9,338 bases of DNA from Chloroflexota bacterium (GTDB taxonomy: Bacteria > Chloroflexota > Anaerolineae > Caldilineales > Caldilineaceae), in assembly GCA_003577005.1 (NCBI GenBank), contig QEUW01000383.1:1-9338 (forward strand), in the 5' to 3' direction. The notes beneath the pieces were generated by a model. That model was not told the DNA's origin, searched no databases, and was given only the letters and a program-made list of their open reading frames with translations. The position numbers were made by a program, and so were the translations under genes. This document shows positions 1 through 7,600 of this stretch, one piece after another. Numbering within the stretch: position 1 is the stretch's first letter; each line of letters opens with the position of its first letter.

Positions 1-3000
1 TGGGCGCCACGCCCACGGTCGCCAGCCTGACGCTCGACCTGGGCAACGCCTTTTCGCTTGATTTTGACCCGGTGCGGGCCAAGTTTGTGGCGCTCCGAGC
101 CTCGGCGGCGCGCATTACGCAATCGGCGCAACTGGGTGGCGCAAGCAAACCACTCCAGGTGTTGATCCACGCAAGCGGCCTGCCCATTCCGTCGCAGCCG
201 CCTGAAGCGTGCGGCTACAGCAACTGCATCGACCTGCGCAGCGTGCGCGACACCGTCACCAACCCCGACCGCGCATGGCAAATGCCTGATGTTCACATCT
301 CCGGCGAGGCCGGCATGGTGGCAGTCAGTTCCGCCGGCGTGCTCCAGGTCTACAGCCGCGACTTCCCTGACGAACTGCGCCAGGCGGGCGCTGGCGGCGA
401 CACGGTGCTGGCGAGTATGGTCAATGCGCCGGCCGCAGCAAACGACTTCAACGCCAATTTCTCCTACGACACCTTTGGGGCCAAAGTGGTGGTCAAACGG
501 GGCAAGTGTGTCGAGGAGGACGCCACGGAAGTAGACATCATCGAGGGCGCCACCTACATCAGTCTGCCCAGCATCGGCAGCAGCGGCGGGGTGGATGCGC
601 GCATCGGCTCCAGCTTCAAGCTCTGCCAGTCCACCTTGCGCCGGGTCCACATGGAGTTCAAGACGCCGGTGGGAGTTCCGCTCGGCAATAGCGGCCTCTT
701 CCTCACCGGGCTGGAAGGGACGGTGGACATCTATCCCGGCCACACGACCATCACCTTTGGCATCGACATCCAGGCCGCACCGGGGGGCGACGGCGGCATC
801 CTTAAGATGCACGGACGGGTGACCATCGACACGCGCGGCCTCTTTGCCTTCCAGGGGCAGGGCAGCGTGCTCAAGGGCATCGTCGGTATCGACGGCGCGC
901 TCTGGGTAGCATGGAACCCGCTGGACATCGGCTTCCGGGTGAGCATGGGTTATCCGCTCAAGAACCCGTGGATCAGCGGCATGTTGCGCGCCCACATGTG
1001 GCAGGGGCAGGGCTTTGCCAACCGCTACAGCTATTTGCCCGACAACGACGAGGTCCACATCGCGGCCCAAGCCAGCGTTACAATCTTGATCAAAAAGGGA
1101 GCGGCCTTTAGCTGGTGGTTTATCGACATCCCACCCAGCGATATTCACTTTGGTATCGAGATTGCCTTTGGTCAGTTTTGCAGCAATTCCTCTTGTTCGC
1201 AGTACGAATGGGGCATCAAGGGCAAATTCACCGTCGTCGGCTACGATGTGGGGCTCTACTACACCTTTGGCCGCGACCTGACCAGCCCCGAAGTCAACCC
1301 GGCCAACCTGTCGTTTATCCTCGGCAACGACAGCCATGTGCTCATCGACCAGTACAATGGCGCCACCGACGTGCCGGTCATGGCAGCGCAGGCATACGCC
1401 CCCGATGCGCTGGATGAGGTGGTGACCATTCATCGCTCGCCCAACGCCATCGACGCCGAGGATGACCTGATCCCCTTTACGGTTAGCCCCAACGCCAAAC
1501 AACTGCTCTTTGGGCTGGGTTGGCAGGCCGGTGCTCCCCAACTCACGCTGATCCCCCCGCCGGGTGCGGGGATTGCCGGCGGGCCGGAGATCTCGCCCGA
1601 CAATGCGGCGGCCAATGGCGCACAGTTCCACTTGTCGTTGCAGAGCACGCTGGTGAGCGTACAAAACCCCGCCGCGGGCGAATGGCGGGCGCGCATCAGC
1701 AACCTGAGCGAGGAGGGCATCGAACATTACCAGTTCACCTACTTTGCCAGCAAGGGCGCGCCGCTGGCCGAGGGCGAGAACCTCTTCCTCACCCCGGCCA
1801 CCCCGGGCGAGCAGGGCACCGACCAATACCGCATCACCTGGCGCGTGCCCGCCGGGGCCACCGACGAGGCGACCATCAGCCTCTACGCCACCAGGCTGGG
1901 CGAGGATCAACTGGGCAATACCGAACAGGCCGTGCCGATCGCGCAAAATCTGCCGCTCAAACAGGGTTTCTTCGACTGGAACCTGACCAGTTTCCCCTTT
2001 GGCGACTACGCCATCAGCGGCCAGGTGGACGACGGCATCAACACCGCGCCGCCGGCAGCCTCCGAGGACTTGTGCGATGTCAACTTCAATCCGCTGCCCA
2101 CGTTGCGCGCCTTTGACAGCCGGCGCTTTGCCATCACCCACGTCTTCACCGCCACCGGCACGATCCAGCCCAACGACCCTGGCTTCCCCGATGCGCCGTC
2201 GAACCTGGTGCTCACACCGCAGGATGGCGCCTTCCTCGCCCGCTGGACGCCCGCCACTGATCCGACCATGACGGCCTACCAGGTCAACGTGCAGTGGTCG
2301 CCCACCGAGTGGCGCAACTACACGGTGCTGGCCGGTCCAACGCCCTCGCTGCGGGTAGGTGCGTTGCAGAACGACATTGAGTACAATGTAACGGTCTACG
2401 CCCAGGATGTAGAGGGCAAGACCAGCGACGGTATCTTTGGCATCATCATGCCGCAGGCAGGGTGGGAAGAAATGCCTGAACCGCCTACCAGTTTGACCGT
2501 TGGCAGCGCCGGGAGTGGCAGCGCCACGATCAACTGGCAGCCCGCTATCGATACCGCACCGGCAGGCTATCGCATCCACTATGTGCGGGTGGGACGCGAG
2601 ATCGAGAGCGGGCAGATGGAGAGCGCCATACCCAATGCTACCCTCACCGGTCTGCAACCGGGCGCCACCTACGATGTGCAGGTGAGCGCGCTCCACAGTG
2701 AGGGGTGGGAGAGCGACCGGTCGGCCGCGGTGCGGCTGGTCGTCACCAGTGGCGTCGACGCCGACAGCGACGGATTGCCCGACGACTGGGCGACGCTCTA
2801 TGGCGTCAGCGGCGGTGGCAACGACCCAGATGGCGATGGCCTGACCAACAAGCAGGAGTTCGACTTGGGCGCCGACCCTACCCGCCAGGACAGCGACGGC
2901 GACGGCTTTAGCGACGGCGAAGAGGTGGCGGCGGGAACCGACCCGCTCGACGCCACCAGTTACGGGGATGTGTACAGCCAGCCGCGCCTCACCCTGGGTC

Positions 3001-3800
3001 AGGATCGGCTCGTTTTCTACACCAAGCTACAGACACCGGGCGAGGTGGCGCCCTCGGCTACGATCTCGTGGACCAACACCGGTGGCGGCAATCTGGCGCT
3101 GGCCGCAACGAGCAGCGCCGGCTGGCTCAACGCTCAGGTGGTGGGCAACGATGTGCGGATCACGACTGCGCCGCAGGGATTGACCCCCGGCCAGTACACC
3201 GGCGTGATCCGCCTGGCGCCGGCCGCAGGCAGCGAACCACTCATCGGCCAGGCTGCGTGTATCCGTGTGCAACTGTGGGCCTCTCCGCCCGATGTAGGGG
3301 GGAATGAATTGCCGTATCGGATCAACCTGCCGCTGATCAACAACGGGGGAACGTCGCCGTCCACAGGTTTGCTTGTCTATGGAGACGCGCTGGCCGCCGG
3401 CTGGGAAGACTGGTCGTGGAACAGCACGGTCAACTTGAACGAGACGGGTCGGGTGCAGAACGGCGCCAGCGCCATCGCGGTGACCTACAACGCCGCCTTT
3501 GCCGGGTTCTCGCTGCGGGCGCCAGAGGCGATCAACACAGCGGGCTACTCGGCGATCCGCTTCTGGGTCTACGGTAGCGGCGGCGGCAGTCCGTTGACGC
3601 TCTACACCGAGGGTGGCGACAGCGGCCCGCTCAGCAGCCAGCATACGTTCACCGCACCGCCGAACACCTGGACGCAGATCACCGTGCCGCTGAGCGCGCT
3701 GGGCAACCCGGCGCTGATCAAGCGGATCAATGTGCAGGAGAACGGTGGCGGCGCGCAGCCGGCCTTTTTCCTGGATGAAGTGCAGTTGGTGGGGCGATGA
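1..3800 (+). CDS. Large secreted multidomain protein (FN3 x2, Ca-binding repeats, BACON-like, C-terminal sugar-binding-like module), 5'-truncated by the window
   Basis: The frame is open from base 3 with no stop upstream, so the real start lies outside the window. The GTG at 72 is just a codon inside it. Residues below are counted from that GTG (1242 to the TGA at 3798). Residues 1-700 are beta-rich, with alternating hydrophobic and Gly/Asp patterns and a few Cys; I do not recognise them. Then come two fibronectin type III domains (about 704-793 and 802-892). A calcium-binding block of thrombospondin-3/EF-loop type follows (895-965), with D896-D898-D900, D918-D920-D922 and D940-D942-D944 loops and a GTDPLD ending. 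An Ig-like domain resembling BACON (about 972-1068) has the typical 'GWL' segment. An INLPLI motif (1084-1089) precedes a C-terminal beta-sandwich module (1101-1242) homologous to the N-terminal module of the GH44 protein at 4667-8029. No catalytic motif is visible. An adhesin, scaffold or surface-structure role is inference. Confidence 0.9.
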   Translation, partial: GATPTVASLTLDLGNAFSLDFDPVRAKFVALRASAARITQSAQLGGASKPLQVLIHASGLPIPSQPPEACGYSNCIDLRSVRDTVTNPDRAWQMPDVHISGEAGMVAVSSAGVLQVYSRDFPDELRQAGAGGDTVLASMVNAPAAANDFNANFSYDTFGAKVVVKRGKCVEEDATEVDIIEGATYISLPSIGSSGGVDARIGSSFKLCQSTLRRVHMEFKTPVGVPLGNSGLFLTGLEGTVDIYPGHTTITFGIDIQAAPGGDGGILKMHGRVTIDTRGLFAFQGQGSVLKGIVGIDGALWVAWNPLDIGFRVSMGYPLKNPWISGMLRAHMWQGQGFANRYSYLPDNDEVHIAAQASVTILIKKGAAFSWWFIDIPPSDIHFGIEIAFGQFCSNSSCSQYEWGIKGKFTVVGYDVGLYYTFGRDLTSPEVNPANLSFILGNDSHVLIDQYNGATDVPVMAAQAYAPDALDEVVTIHRSPNAIDAEDDLIPFTVSPNAKQLLFGLGWQAGAPQLTLIPPPGAGIAGGPEISPDNAAANGAQFHLSLQSTLVSVQNPAAGEWRARISNLSEEGIEHYQFTYFASKGAPLAEGENLFLTPATPGEQGTDQYRITWRVPAGATDEATISLYATRLGEDQLGNTEQAVPIAQNLPLKQGFFDWNLTSFPFGDYAISGQVDDGINTAPPAASEDLCDVNFNPLPTLRAFDSRRFAITHVFTATGTIQPNDPGFPDAPSNLVLTPQDGAFLARWTPATDPTMTAYQVNVQWSPTEWRNYTVLAGPTPSLRVGALQNDIEYNVTVYAQDVEGKTSDGIFGIIMPQAGWEEMPEPPTSLTVGSAGSGSATINWQPAIDTAPAGYRIHYVRVGREIESGQMESAIPNATLTGLQPGATYDVQVSALHSEGWESDRSAAVRLVVTSGVDADSDGLPDDWATLYGVSGGGNDPDGDGLTNKQEFDLGADPTRQDSDGDGFSDGEEVAAGTDPLDATSYGDVYSQPRLTLGQDRLVFYTKLQTPGEVAPSATISWTNTGGGNLALAATSSAGWLNAQVVGNDVRITTAPQGLTPGQYTGVIRLAPAAGSEPLIGQAACIRVQLWASPPDVGGNELPYRINLPLINNGGTSPSTGLLVYGDALAAGWEDWSWNSTVNLNETGRVQNGASAIAVTYNAAFAGFSLRAPEAINTAGYSAIRFWVYGSGGGSPLTLYTEGGDSGPLSSQHTFTAPPNTWTQITVPLSALGNPALIKRINVQENGGGAQPAFFLDEVQLVGR
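2754..2966 (+). other. Calcium-binding DxDxDG repeat block in the large secreted protein
   Basis: Residues 895-965 hold three acidic loops (D-A-D-S-D-G, D-P-D-G-D-G, D-S-D-G-D-G), each followed by a short Thr-Asn-x-x-Glu or Ser-Asp-Gly-Glu-Glu segment and a 'G-x-DP' turn. This is the known thrombospondin type 3 / bacterial 'GLPDDWE..GTDPLD' arrangement. It binds Ca2+ and stiffens the stalk between domains in secreted proteins. Here it joins the FN3 pair to the BACON-like domain. Confidence 0.8.
3372..3797 (+). other. C-terminal 'DWSW' beta-sandwich module of the large secreted protein
   Basis: This domain of about 140 residues starts with YGDALAAGWEDWSW and ends with GGAQPAFFLDEVQL. The module at 4808-5218 has the same landmarks in the same order: YADAL..GWQDWSW, the NAA-F/W-GGF strand, (I/V)-x-TAGY-x-x-(I/L)RFW, NTW/NQW-x-x-I, and GGAQPxxFLDxxxLV. 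The layout, with aromatic-rich strands and a terminal 'FLD' strand, is that of galactose-binding-like or carbohydrate-binding modules. Carbohydrate binding is inferred from this shape and from its presence on a glycoside hydrolase. Confidence 0.7.
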
Positions 3801-3815
3801 GCCGCTCTGCGCGAC

Positions 3816-4209
3816 CTATATGTGGGTTTGCACGAAATTGAGCAGTTCAGTCGCAAGCCTCATCGCTTCGCCCGCTTCTGATTGGCTGGGTGGACCTTTC
3901 GGTCCACCCCCCAATGAGCGCATCGGGGTAGCGTGTTGGCATATAATACTGGTCGACCACTGTGCAGTGTGGCAAGAATTGTGCAAAAGCGGCGTCGATT
4001 GTGGTGCAGCCTGCCAGGAGTTCAAGGAGGTGGTGTGTTTTAGGATAGGTGCCTGTGTGCTGGAGTAAATAGCCTTTGAGCGCCTTTTCGATGCACTGCT
4101 AGGCGAGGAAACAGACGTACGCAAAGTATTCTTCGTTAAGCACCAATTGCGCCACTTCGAGATCTTCACTGGCCCGCTCAAGCCACTGCTGGGGCAGGTT
4201 GGCGCTCAT
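3816..4209 (-). pseudogene. HEPN-domain protein, partner of the MNT nucleotidyltransferase, inactivated by an amber codon and a frameshift
   Basis: Reading the minus strand from the ATG at 4209 gives MSANLPQQWLERASEDLEVA... up to a TAG codon (bases 4101-4099, codon 37) inside the conserved FLA-*-QCIEKALKGYL helix. The family normally has Gln there, so a CAG-to-TAG change explains the stop. The frame then continues with HEPN-like YPKTHHLLELL and YYMPTRYPDAL. At a run of six G (3912-3907) the matching sequence moves to another frame. Removing one G restores ALIGGGPKGPPSQSEAGEAM and an ordinary HEPN end, TELLNFVQTHI, stopping at 3816. The repaired protein would be 130 residues, normal for the family. 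The start overlaps the MNT gene by 32 bp, the usual coupled arrangement. HEPN partners of MNT proteins act as toxins or RNases, or as binding partners. The repaired sequence shows no canonical R-x4-6-H RNase motif. The 3' end is 15 bp from the convergent upstream gene. Confidence 0.88.
3881..3915. repeat. Imperfect hairpin inside the 3' end of the HEPN pseudogene
   Basis: A perfect 9-bp inverted repeat (gggtggacc at 3888-3896, ggtccaccc at 3901-3909) encloses a four-base loop. It is extended by five outer pairs (attgg at 3881-3885, ccaat at 3911-3915) across a small bulge. It lies 88 bp past the stop of the upstream gene, between convergent genes. No T-run follows on either strand, so it is not a standard intrinsic terminator. 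It also encodes the normal HEPN GGGPKGPP stretch and contains the G6 run where the frame is lost. Confidence 0.5.
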
Positions 4210-4531
4210 AAAGAACTTTCCCTTTGGCAAGCACTTCGTTACAAATAAAGTGGTGCCTCTCGGCTACCATTTGCTCAAACTCTTGAGGAGTGTATATAAA
4301 GTAATTTACACTGACGGGTGCAAGGCAGAGCAAGGCTATCTGTTTGAGGCGTTGGAGAAACGGCAGCGACGTTTCTTTGATTATCACCAGATCTAGATCG
4401 CTCCACTCGGTCACATTGCCCGTTGCCATCGAGCCAAACAAGATGATTTTCTCCGGCTGATATTGGGTGATGAGGACATGGAAGATCTGATCAAGCGCCT
4501 TTTTTAGTTGCGCATGTCTTTGCTGGTTCAT
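4178..4531 (-). CDS. Minimal nucleotidyltransferase (MNT, DNA polymerase beta-like fold)
   Basis: The protein is 117 residues if it starts at the ATG at 4531 (MNQQRHAQLKKALDQIF). An in-frame ATG at 4558 would add nine residues. I prefer 4531 because the helix starts there as in relatives; neither start has a clear Shine-Dalgarno sequence. The core ILFGSMATGNVTEWSDLDLVII carries the GS loop and the D-x-D metal-binding pair of NTP_transf_2 enzymes, and the C-terminal half has the family's IYTPQEFEQM and KVLYE. In relatives that carry a 'vDvlVyTP' strand, an acidic residue sits six positions before the Pro. Here it is Asn (AAT, one transition from GAT), so activity may be lost. MNT proteins pair with HEPN proteins and can modify them by transferring AMP. 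The partner gene follows with a 32-bp overlap but is broken. The gene is antisense to both neighbours and AT-richer than they are. Confidence 0.85.
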   Translation of the reverse strand: MNQQRHAQLKKALDQIFHVLITQYQPEKIILFGSMATGNVTEWSDLDLVIIKETSLPFLQRLKQIALLCLAPVSVNYFIYTPQEFEQMVAERHHFICNEVLAKGKVLYERQPAPAVA

Positions 4532-4666
4532 GGGCGTCAGTATAAAACGGAATGGCATGAAGCGCCAAATAAGCGTACGGTGTTAGGTTTATCCGGGATG
4601 ATATTTGGATTCTATGCAAGTATGTATCAAAGAATGCACATTGTTGCAATAAAATTCAGGTGCGAT
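4532..4666. promoter_or_regulatory. Divergent intergenic region between the MNT and GH44 genes
   Basis: These 135 bp separate the two divergent start codons and must hold promoters for one or both genes. The stretch is clearly AT-richer than the flanking genes. I see no convincing -35/-10 pair. Tatgta at 4621 and taaaat at 4650 are possible -10 hexamers without a good -35. No operator-like dyad stands out. Confidence 0.4.
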
Positions 4667-7600
4667 ATGAACAACAAAGACCAGCAGAGCGGGCTTATCT
4701 TGTGGGCGGTCATCACTCTGCTCTCAACCTTCCTTGTCAGCGCTATGCTCGCATCGCCAACGGCGGCGTTTCCACTGGCGCCACGCACTGCCCTGGCGGA
4801 ACGCTCGATCTACGCCGATGCGCTCACCCCCGGCTGGCAAGATTGGTCGTGGGACACGGCGACCGACCCGGCCAACGCCGCTCCGGTTCACAGCGGTGCG
4901 GCCTCCTACGCAGTGACCCATAATGCGGCCTGGGGCGGCTTCTATCTCCACGCCGACCCGGCGGTGAGCACAGCCGGTTACACGCACCTGCGCTTTTGGA
5001 TCCACGGCGGGGCTACCAGTGACCAACAACTCTTGCTCAAGATCAACGGCAACGAGACGGACACCCTGGCTGTCACTGCTCAGGCCAATCAATGGCGGCA
5101 GATAGATGCGCCCCTAGCTGATCTGGGTAGCCCGGCAACGATCAGCGATCTTTATCTGCAAGATGCCTCTGGCGGCGCCCAACCCACCTACTTTCTCGAC
5201 GACATCGCCCTGGTGACAGCCAGTACCGGGCCAGGCTTCCCCGACGCCACGCCCGACCGTACCCTCAACTTCCCCGGTGCGCTCTCTGGCGTGACGATAG
5301 CACCCAACGGGCGCATCTACGTGGCCGCCTGGCGTGAGAACCGGGTCTACAGTTGGCCTAATGCCCAGACCGCCGCCGACCCGGCTAGCTCGGCTGACCT
5401 GGTCTTGGGCGATGTCAACAACACGCGCCCGCTCGACCCAGGCGCTGGCTGTGGCGCTGCCGACACGAGCGCCACCCTGCTCTGCGGGCCGGAAAGCGTC
5501 GCCGTCGATGCGCAGAACAATCTCTACGTGGCGGATACCTACAATCATCGCGTCTTGGTCTTTCTCAACCCAGCCACCGACGCCGACCCGTTGGAAGCAG
5601 ACTTTGTGCTCGGCCAGGGCGGCAGCTTTGCCAGCCATGACCAACACAAGGATGCGCCAGCGGGCAACAACATCATCGAAGGCTTCTCCTATCCACGCGG
5701 GTTGGCGATGGATGGCAACAGTGATCTGTGGGTGGTGGATGAGTATGGTTATCGGGTGCTCAAGTTTGTCCAGCCGCTGACTACTGACACCGTGCCCGAC
5801 CTGACCGTTGGTCAGCCCAACCTGGAGAATCGCACCGCCGGGACCTTCCAGTTGCCACTCGGCGTAGCGGTAGACAACAGCGGCAACGTCTACGTCGCCG
5901 ACATCCAGGCGAAACAGGTGTTGCGCTTTGATGCGCCCGGCGCCAATGTGACAGTCGCCAGCCAGACGTACACAGACTATGCAGGGCCAAACCAATTCGA
6001 CGGGCCGACTGATGTCGCCATCGACCGGACCGGCAACCTCTACGCCGCTTATGTCAACGCCCGGCGGATTGGCGTCTTTGCCGCGCCGTTGGCGGATAAC
6101 ACGGGCGATCACGTTATCGAAGAGGTCAATTATCCGCACGGCATGGTCTTTGACGGGGCAGGCAACCTGTATGTGGCGCTCTGCAATGCGCCTTATCCGT
6201 GTGATGGGCCGGGCAAGCTGCTGGTCTATAACGTGCCGGAAACGGCTACGCCCACCGACACGCCTACAGAAACGCCTACGGAGACCCCCACAGAAACGCC
6301 CACGCCGCCCGCCGATATTACGCTGGCCGTCGATGTGGCCGCCGGGCGCAAACCGATCAGCCCCTATATCTACGGTCTCAACTTCGCCAAAGAAGCCTTT
6401 GCCGCCGAGATCGACCTGCCCTTGCGCCGCTGGGGAGGCAACGCCACCAGCCGTTACAACTGGCAGACGGGCCACACCAACCACGCCGCGGATTGGTTTT
6501 TCCACAACAACGTCAAATATGATGAATACAGCGGGGTTACACAGACGGCTGACGAGTGGATTCAGCAAAATCAGCGCACTGGAACCGAATCGCTGATCAC
6601 GCTGCCCATGAGCGGCTATGTGGCGAAAGATGGCGATCAGACAACGTGCGCCTACAAAGTCTCAAAATATGGGCCGCAGGATGCGGTCGACAGCGGCAGC
6701 GGCTATCCCGACTGTGGCAACGGTCTCCGCAACGGCCAGCCGATCGACAACGACCCGCTGGACACCAGCATCGCCGTCGATGAAAACTTTAGCGCCGGCT
6801 GGGTGATGCACCTCAAAAATAACGCCGCTACCAACGGAGTTGTCCAGTTCTACGCCCTGGACAACGAACCCGATATCTGGTTCGAGACGCACCGCGATGT
6901 CGCCCCCACCGGCTGGAAATACGCCGAGTTCCGCGACCTCTCGTTCCGCTATGGCGCCGCGGTCAAGACCGCCGACCCGTCTGCCCGGCTCTTTGGCCCG
7001 GTGGTCAACGGCTGGACCTACTACTGGCACGGCGCCTATGACGGCCAGCGCCAGGACTGGGAGACCCCCGACGACCGCAATCTGCAGCAGATGCGCGCTT
7101 ACGAACAGACCCATGGCGTGCGGCTGCTCGACTATCTCACTGTCCACTTCTACCCGCAGAACGGGGTGAGCCAGACGTTGGCCGACAACGCCGCCAGACA
7201 GGCGCTGCGTCTGCGCTCGACCCGCGCCCTGTGGGACCCGGCCTACGTCGATGAAAGCTGGATCGCCCAGGCCGGGCCGGATGGCGGCATCGTCAAGCTG
7301 ATCCCCCGCCTGCGCGCCTGGGCAGACGCCCACTATCCCGGCACAAAGCTGGCGCTCACCGAGTACAACTGGGGCGGGCTGGAGGACATCAATGGTGCGC
7401 TGGCGCAGGCCGAAATCCTGGGTATCTTTGGCCGCGAGGGGCTGGATGCGGCGGCGCTGTGGAATTACCCAACACGTAGGAACAACGCCGGTGAGGAGAT
7501 CAAGTACGACATCTTCGAAACATTACCCGGCGCCTACGCCTTCCGTATCTATCGCAACTACGACGGTCAAGGGGCCAAGTTTGGCGAGACCAGCGTGCGC

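Noticed and set aside
72..74. GTG at 72 as the true start of the first gene
   Set aside because: The frame is open upstream to the window edge with good coding character, there is no ribosome site, and no signal peptide follows. The gene is cut by the window.
3027..3644. 205-codon antisense open frame opposite the large secreted protein
   Set aside because: It lies over the BACON-like and beta-sandwich domains, which are clearly coding on the plus strand. It has no motif of its own.
3907..3912. Programmed frameshifting at the G6 run followed by a hairpin arm
   Set aside because: Restoring the frame needs +1, not the usual -1 slip, and an amber codon upstream already stops translation.
3816..4181. 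121-codon minus-strand open frame read as one hypothetical protein
   Set aside because: Only its last 33 or so codons (GGGPKGPPSQ... to FVQTHI) are protein-like. The upstream part is the wrong frame of the HEPN gene, so it is the tail of a frameshifted pseudogene.
4508..4666. N-terminal extension of the GH44 frame starting at the ATG at 4508
   Set aside because: It would place 53 residues before a clear signal peptide and overlap the MNT gene on the other strand. A signal peptide must be N-terminal, so 4667 is the better start.
6248..6310. CRISPR-like or minisatellite array
   Set aside because: The short 12-bp units have no spacers, lie in frame and encode a Thr-Pro linker; they are a coding repeat.
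5114..6568. 484-codon antisense open frame opposite the GH44 gene
   Set aside because: It mirrors the repetitive NHL region in GC-rich DNA, is Arg/Gly/Val-rich, has no recognisable domain, and lies opposite a clearly coding frame.
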